A stretch of 64,000 bases of DNA. Source: Hyphomicrobium facile. GTDB lineage: Bacteria > Pseudomonadota > Alphaproteobacteria > Rhizobiales > Hyphomicrobiaceae. Positions 61,421-64,000 of this stretch are shown here, one piece after another. The notes below the pieces were generated by a model. The model was not told the origin of the DNA. It saw only the letters and a list, made by a program, of their open reading frames with translations, and did no database searches. A program made the position numbers and the translations under genes. The stretch lies in contig NZ_FPCH01000003.1 of the NCBI RefSeq assembly GCF_900116175.1, forward strand, positions 496,001 to 560,000. The letters run 5' to 3'. Every line of letters begins with the position of its first letter. Within the stretch, counting starts at the first letter, position 1.

Positions 61421-64000
61421 TCACACCGGACTCCGGCGCAGGTCCAGTGTGCATGGATAATCCGGGTTAACGCTCTCGGGCTTGATGGACATCGATCCGG
61501 CCGTGTGGCCTTCCGCGTCGAAACGCGCAAGGCGGCGGCCTTCGGCTTCGTAGGCATTGATCGGGAACACCTCGAAATTGCGACCGCCCGGATGTGCGAC
61601 GTGATACCGGCAGCCGGCAATCGACCGCCCGCTCCACGTATCGACAATGTCGAACGCCAACGGCACGTGCGTGGGGATTGTCGGATGCAAAGCGGACGGT
61701 GGCCACCAAGCGCGATAGCGGACGCCAGCGACGGCTTCGCCCCAGTTTCCAGTCGGGGCCAACGGAAGCGGACGCCCGTTGCACGTTACGACGAAGCGAT
61801 CGCCCGTCTGGCCTTTGACCTTTACTTCGACGCGCTCGAGCGAGGAATCGACGTAACGCGCGGTGCCGCCCGCGACACTCTCCTCGCCGAGCACATGCCA
61901 GGGCTCGAGTGCCTGACGCAATTCGAGCGTGAGGTTCGATGCCGACACGGTGCCGTAAAGCGGGAAGCGGAATTCAAAGTGCGGACGGAACCATTCAAGT
62001 TCCACCGGCAGGTTGGCGGACTTGAGGTCAGCGATGATCGTCGCGAAGTCGGACCAAAGGTAATGCGGCAGCATGAATCGATCGTGCAGCGCCGTACCCC
62101 AGCGCACCAGCTTCTGGCGATATGGCTTTTCCCAGAACATCACAATCAGTGCACGCAGCAGAAGTTGCTGAGCGAGGCTCATGCGAGCGTGCGGCGGCAT
62201 TTCGAACGAGCGGAACTCGACAAGCCCCAGCCTGCCTGTCGCGCTATCGGGGGAATAGAGTTTATCGATGCAGATCTCGGCACGATGCGTGTTGCCCGAG
62301 ACATCGATCAGCAAGTTGCGGAAGAGCCGATCGACCAGCCAGGGCGGGATGTGGCCAACTCCTGGATCCGGCACTTGCGAAAGAGCGATTTCGAGTTCGT
62401 AGAGCGCTTCGTGGCGGCCCTCGTCGGCGCGCGGCGCTTGGCTCGTCGGCCCGATGAACATGCCGGAAAAGAAATAGGAAAGTGCCGGATGATTTTGCCA
62501 ATAGGCAATGATGGAGGCCAATAGATCGGGGCGGCGCAGGAACGGACTGTCGGCCGGTTCCATGCCGCCGACGACGATGTGGTTGCCGCCGCCGGTTCCG
62601 GTATGACGGCCATCGAGCATGAACTTTTCGGCGGACAGGCGCGTATCGTGCGCTTCCTCATAGAGCGCGGTCGTTATCGCGACTGTGCTCTCCCAGCTCG
62701 CCGAGGGATGGATGTTGACTTCGATGACGCCGGGATCGGGCGTGACCTTGATCACGTTGAGGCGCGCATCCGGCGGCGGATTGTAGCCTTCGATCTGCAC
62801 CGGAACGCCGGTATCTTTCGCCGCTTCCTCGATCGCCGCAACGAGAGCCGCATAGTCTTCCGCGTCGGTCAGCGGCGGCATGAACACGCAAATGGCGTTG
62901 CCGCGCGGCTCGACCGTCAACGCGGTTCTGACAGAGCCTGCGATGTCCGGCGTGATCTCGATGGGTGTGTTCGGCTTGGCGGCTTCCAGCGTCACGACGC
63001 GGCGTTCTTGCAGCAGGACGGAACGTTCGGGCAGCGGCCGGGATTGGCCCATCGGATCGCGCGGGATGACGTTCGATTGCTCGATTGGCGCCAGCACCGG
63101 GAAGGATTGCAAGGGAAGCCGGAAGCCGGCGGGAGAATCGCCCGGCACGAGGAAAAGATGGTCGCGCCGGAGCGCCCAGCGTTCGGTGACCCATCGACGG
63201 CCGCGATCCGCCGTCTGCCATGCTTGTATCGGAAGAACATAGCTCGCAACCTGACCCAGTCCGCGATCGAAAACGCGCGCGATCCGTTCGCGCTCGGCGG
63301 GGTCGTCCAGCCTATTGGCTTCGGCCGTGACATTGATCGGCAGCTTGCGCTCGACGAGCAGGAAGTGCGCCGGATCTTCGTAGGCCGGGATGGCGCTATC
63401 GACCGGAAGGCCGAGCTTCGCACACAGGCCGCGCATCAGATTGTCGGCGTCTTCGATCATCGCGGGGCGTGCCACGCTCTCGCTGACGATGAGGTCCTGG
63501 TTTTCCCAGAGCGGCAGCCCGTCGCCGCGCCAATAAAGGGCGAACGCCCAGCGCGGGAGCTGTTCGCCGGGATACCATTTGCCTTGGCCGTAGTGGAGCA
63601 GTCCACCCGGCGCGAAGCGGCGTTGCAGCCGACGGATCAGTTGATCAGCGTAACGACGTTTGGTTGGTCCGACGGCCGCCGTGTTCCACTCGGCAGCTTC
63701 CATATCGTCGGCGGCGACGAAGGTCGGTTCGCCACCCATGCTGAGGCGCACATCGCCCTTGACGAGCCGCTCGTCGATCGCGTTGCCGGTTGCGACGATG
63801 GTTTTCCACGTTTCGTCATCATAGGGTTTCGTTACGCGCGGCGTCTCGCGGATGCGCGTGACGGCCATCTTGAAGTCGAATGCGACTTCCGCCTTCGTGT
63901 GGCTGCCGCTGACGGGCGCGGCGCTGACGGGATGAGGCGTCGCGGCAAGCGGAATGTGGCCTTCGCCCGCCAATAGACCGGACGTCGCGTCGAGGCCGAT
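61421..64000 (-). CDS. DUF2126 protein, C-terminal part (N-terminal transglutaminase off window)
   Basis: The reading frame is open through the right edge, so the gene is partial; 859 residues are visible. The first visible residues (GLDATSGLLAGEGHIPLA) are the end of an N-terminal transglutaminase domain whose catalytic Cys lies outside. The rest is DUF2126: RLSMGGEPTFVA, GLLHYGQGKWYPGEQLPRW, NIHPSASWE, DGRHTGTGGGNHIVVGG, HRAEICIDKLYSPDS. Full-length proteins of this family have about 1100 residues. It lies upstream of the ATP-grasp/alpha-E and transglutaminase genes, on the same strand and probably in one operon. Confidence 0.92.
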   Translation of the reverse strand: MGLDATSGLLAGEGHIPLAATPHPVSAAPVSGSHTKAEVAFDFKMAVTRIRETPRVTKPYDDETWKTIVATGNAIDERLVKGDVRLSMGGEPTFVAADDMEAAEWNTAAVGPTKRRYADQLIRRLQRRFAPGGLLHYGQGKWYPGEQLPRWAFALYWRGDGLPLWENQDLIVSESVARPAMIEDADNLMRGLCAKLGLPVDSAIPAYEDPAHFLLVERKLPINVTAEANRLDDPAERERIARVFDRGLGQVASYVLPIQAWQTADRGRRWVTERWALRRDHLFLVPGDSPAGFRLPLQSFPVLAPIEQSNVIPRDPMGQSRPLPERSVLLQERRVVTLEAAKPNTPIEITPDIAGSVRTALTVEPRGNAICVFMPPLTDAEDYAALVAAIEEAAKDTGVPVQIEGYNPPPDARLNVIKVTPDPGVIEVNIHPSASWESTVAITTALYEEAHDTRLSAEKFMLDGRHTGTGGGNHIVVGGMEPADSPFLRRPDLLASIIAYWQNHPALSYFFSGMFIGPTSQAPRADEGRHEALYELEIALSQVPDPGVGHIPPWLVDRLFRNLLIDVSGNTHRAEICIDKLYSPDSATGRLGLVEFRSFEMPPHARMSLAQQLLLRALIVMFWEKPYRQKLVRWGTALHDRFMLPHYLWSDFATIIADLKSANLPVELEWFRPHFEFRFPLYGTVSASNLTLELRQALEPWHVLGEESVAGGTARYVDSSLERVEVKVKGQTGDRFVVTCNGRPLPLAPTGNWGEAVAGVRYRAWWPPSALHPTIPTHVPLAFDIVDTWSGRSIAGCRYHVAHPGGRNFEVFPINAYEAEGRRLARFDAEGHTAGSMSIKPESVNPDYPCTLDLRRSPV

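Noticed and set aside
58750-61470. A 906-codon open frame on the strand opposite the ATP-grasp/alpha-E gene
   Set aside because: It is fully antisense to a gene with clear domains. Long antisense frames are common in GC-rich genes, and its product shows no recognisable domain.

Overview
The window is chromosomal DNA of an alphaproteobacterium of the order Hyphomicrobiales, probably Hyphomicrobiaceae-like. The evidence is the aerobic cobaltochelatase pair cobS/cobT, a bioBFDAZ operon with a bioZ-type condensing enzyme, a Suv3-like helicase, a seven-iron ferredoxin next to a CarD regulator, and a run of core genes (aro, xerD, accA, secA, argJ, mutT, comF, grx) in an order familiar from this group. 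The genus is an inference from gene content. No phage, transposase, CRISPR array or rRNA was seen. Coding density is high and most operons have 4-bp start/stop overlaps.

Layout. (1) 1-7.9 kb: a type II secretion locus. gspEFGHIJ runs leftward off the window, gspD (a probable lipoprotein secretin) diverges from it, and a short prepilin peptidase follows. (2) 8.1-11.9 kb: two tandem AraC paralogs converge on a secreted type-B carboxylesterase, a plausible T2SS substrate with its regulators. (3) 12.1-20.5 kb: tRNA-Arg(CCT), an SNase-fold protein with altered catalytic positions, CarD with a long lysine/alanine/proline-rich tail, fdxA, an S4 RNA-binding protein coupled to a Suv3-like helicase, a DUF3108 protein and rpmB. 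(4) 20.5-27.3 kb: an acyltransferase gene bounded by two copies of the 3' end of its neighbour, then a phytase-like exported protein, cobT, cobS, a J-domain protein and BolA. (5) 27.3-37.0 kb: a CorC/HlyC-type transporter, a fused shikimate kinase/dehydroquinate synthase, a 47-residue membrane protein abutting a 641-residue exported protein, xerD, an FMN-barrel protein, a peptide transporter and accA. (6) 37.2-41.0 kb: three tandem L,D-transpeptidases with three different export or anchoring signals, and a YqhA-type membrane protein. (7) 41.0-51.3 kb: secA, a periplasmic parvulin, argJ, a thiopurine-methyltransferase-like enzyme, mutT, a BioC/NDUFAF5-like methyltransferase, comF, a glutaredoxin, a nitrilase-family amidase and a DUF1178 protein. 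(8) 51.4-56.5 kb: the biotin operon. (9) 56.5-57.7 kb: YceI with a cytochrome b561. (10) 57.8-64 kb: a transglutaminase, a fused circularly permuted ATP-grasp/alpha-E protein and the C-terminal part of a DUF2126 protein, forming a predicted but biochemically uncharacterised peptide-ligation/cleavage system.

Most of the window is well-understood core metabolism and envelope biology. The parts most worth further attention are the ATP-grasp/alpha-E/transglutaminase cassette, the acyltransferase insertion with its duplicated gene end, the H1-like tail on CarD, the L,D-transpeptidase triplet and the 47-residue membrane protein missed by length-filtered gene finding.
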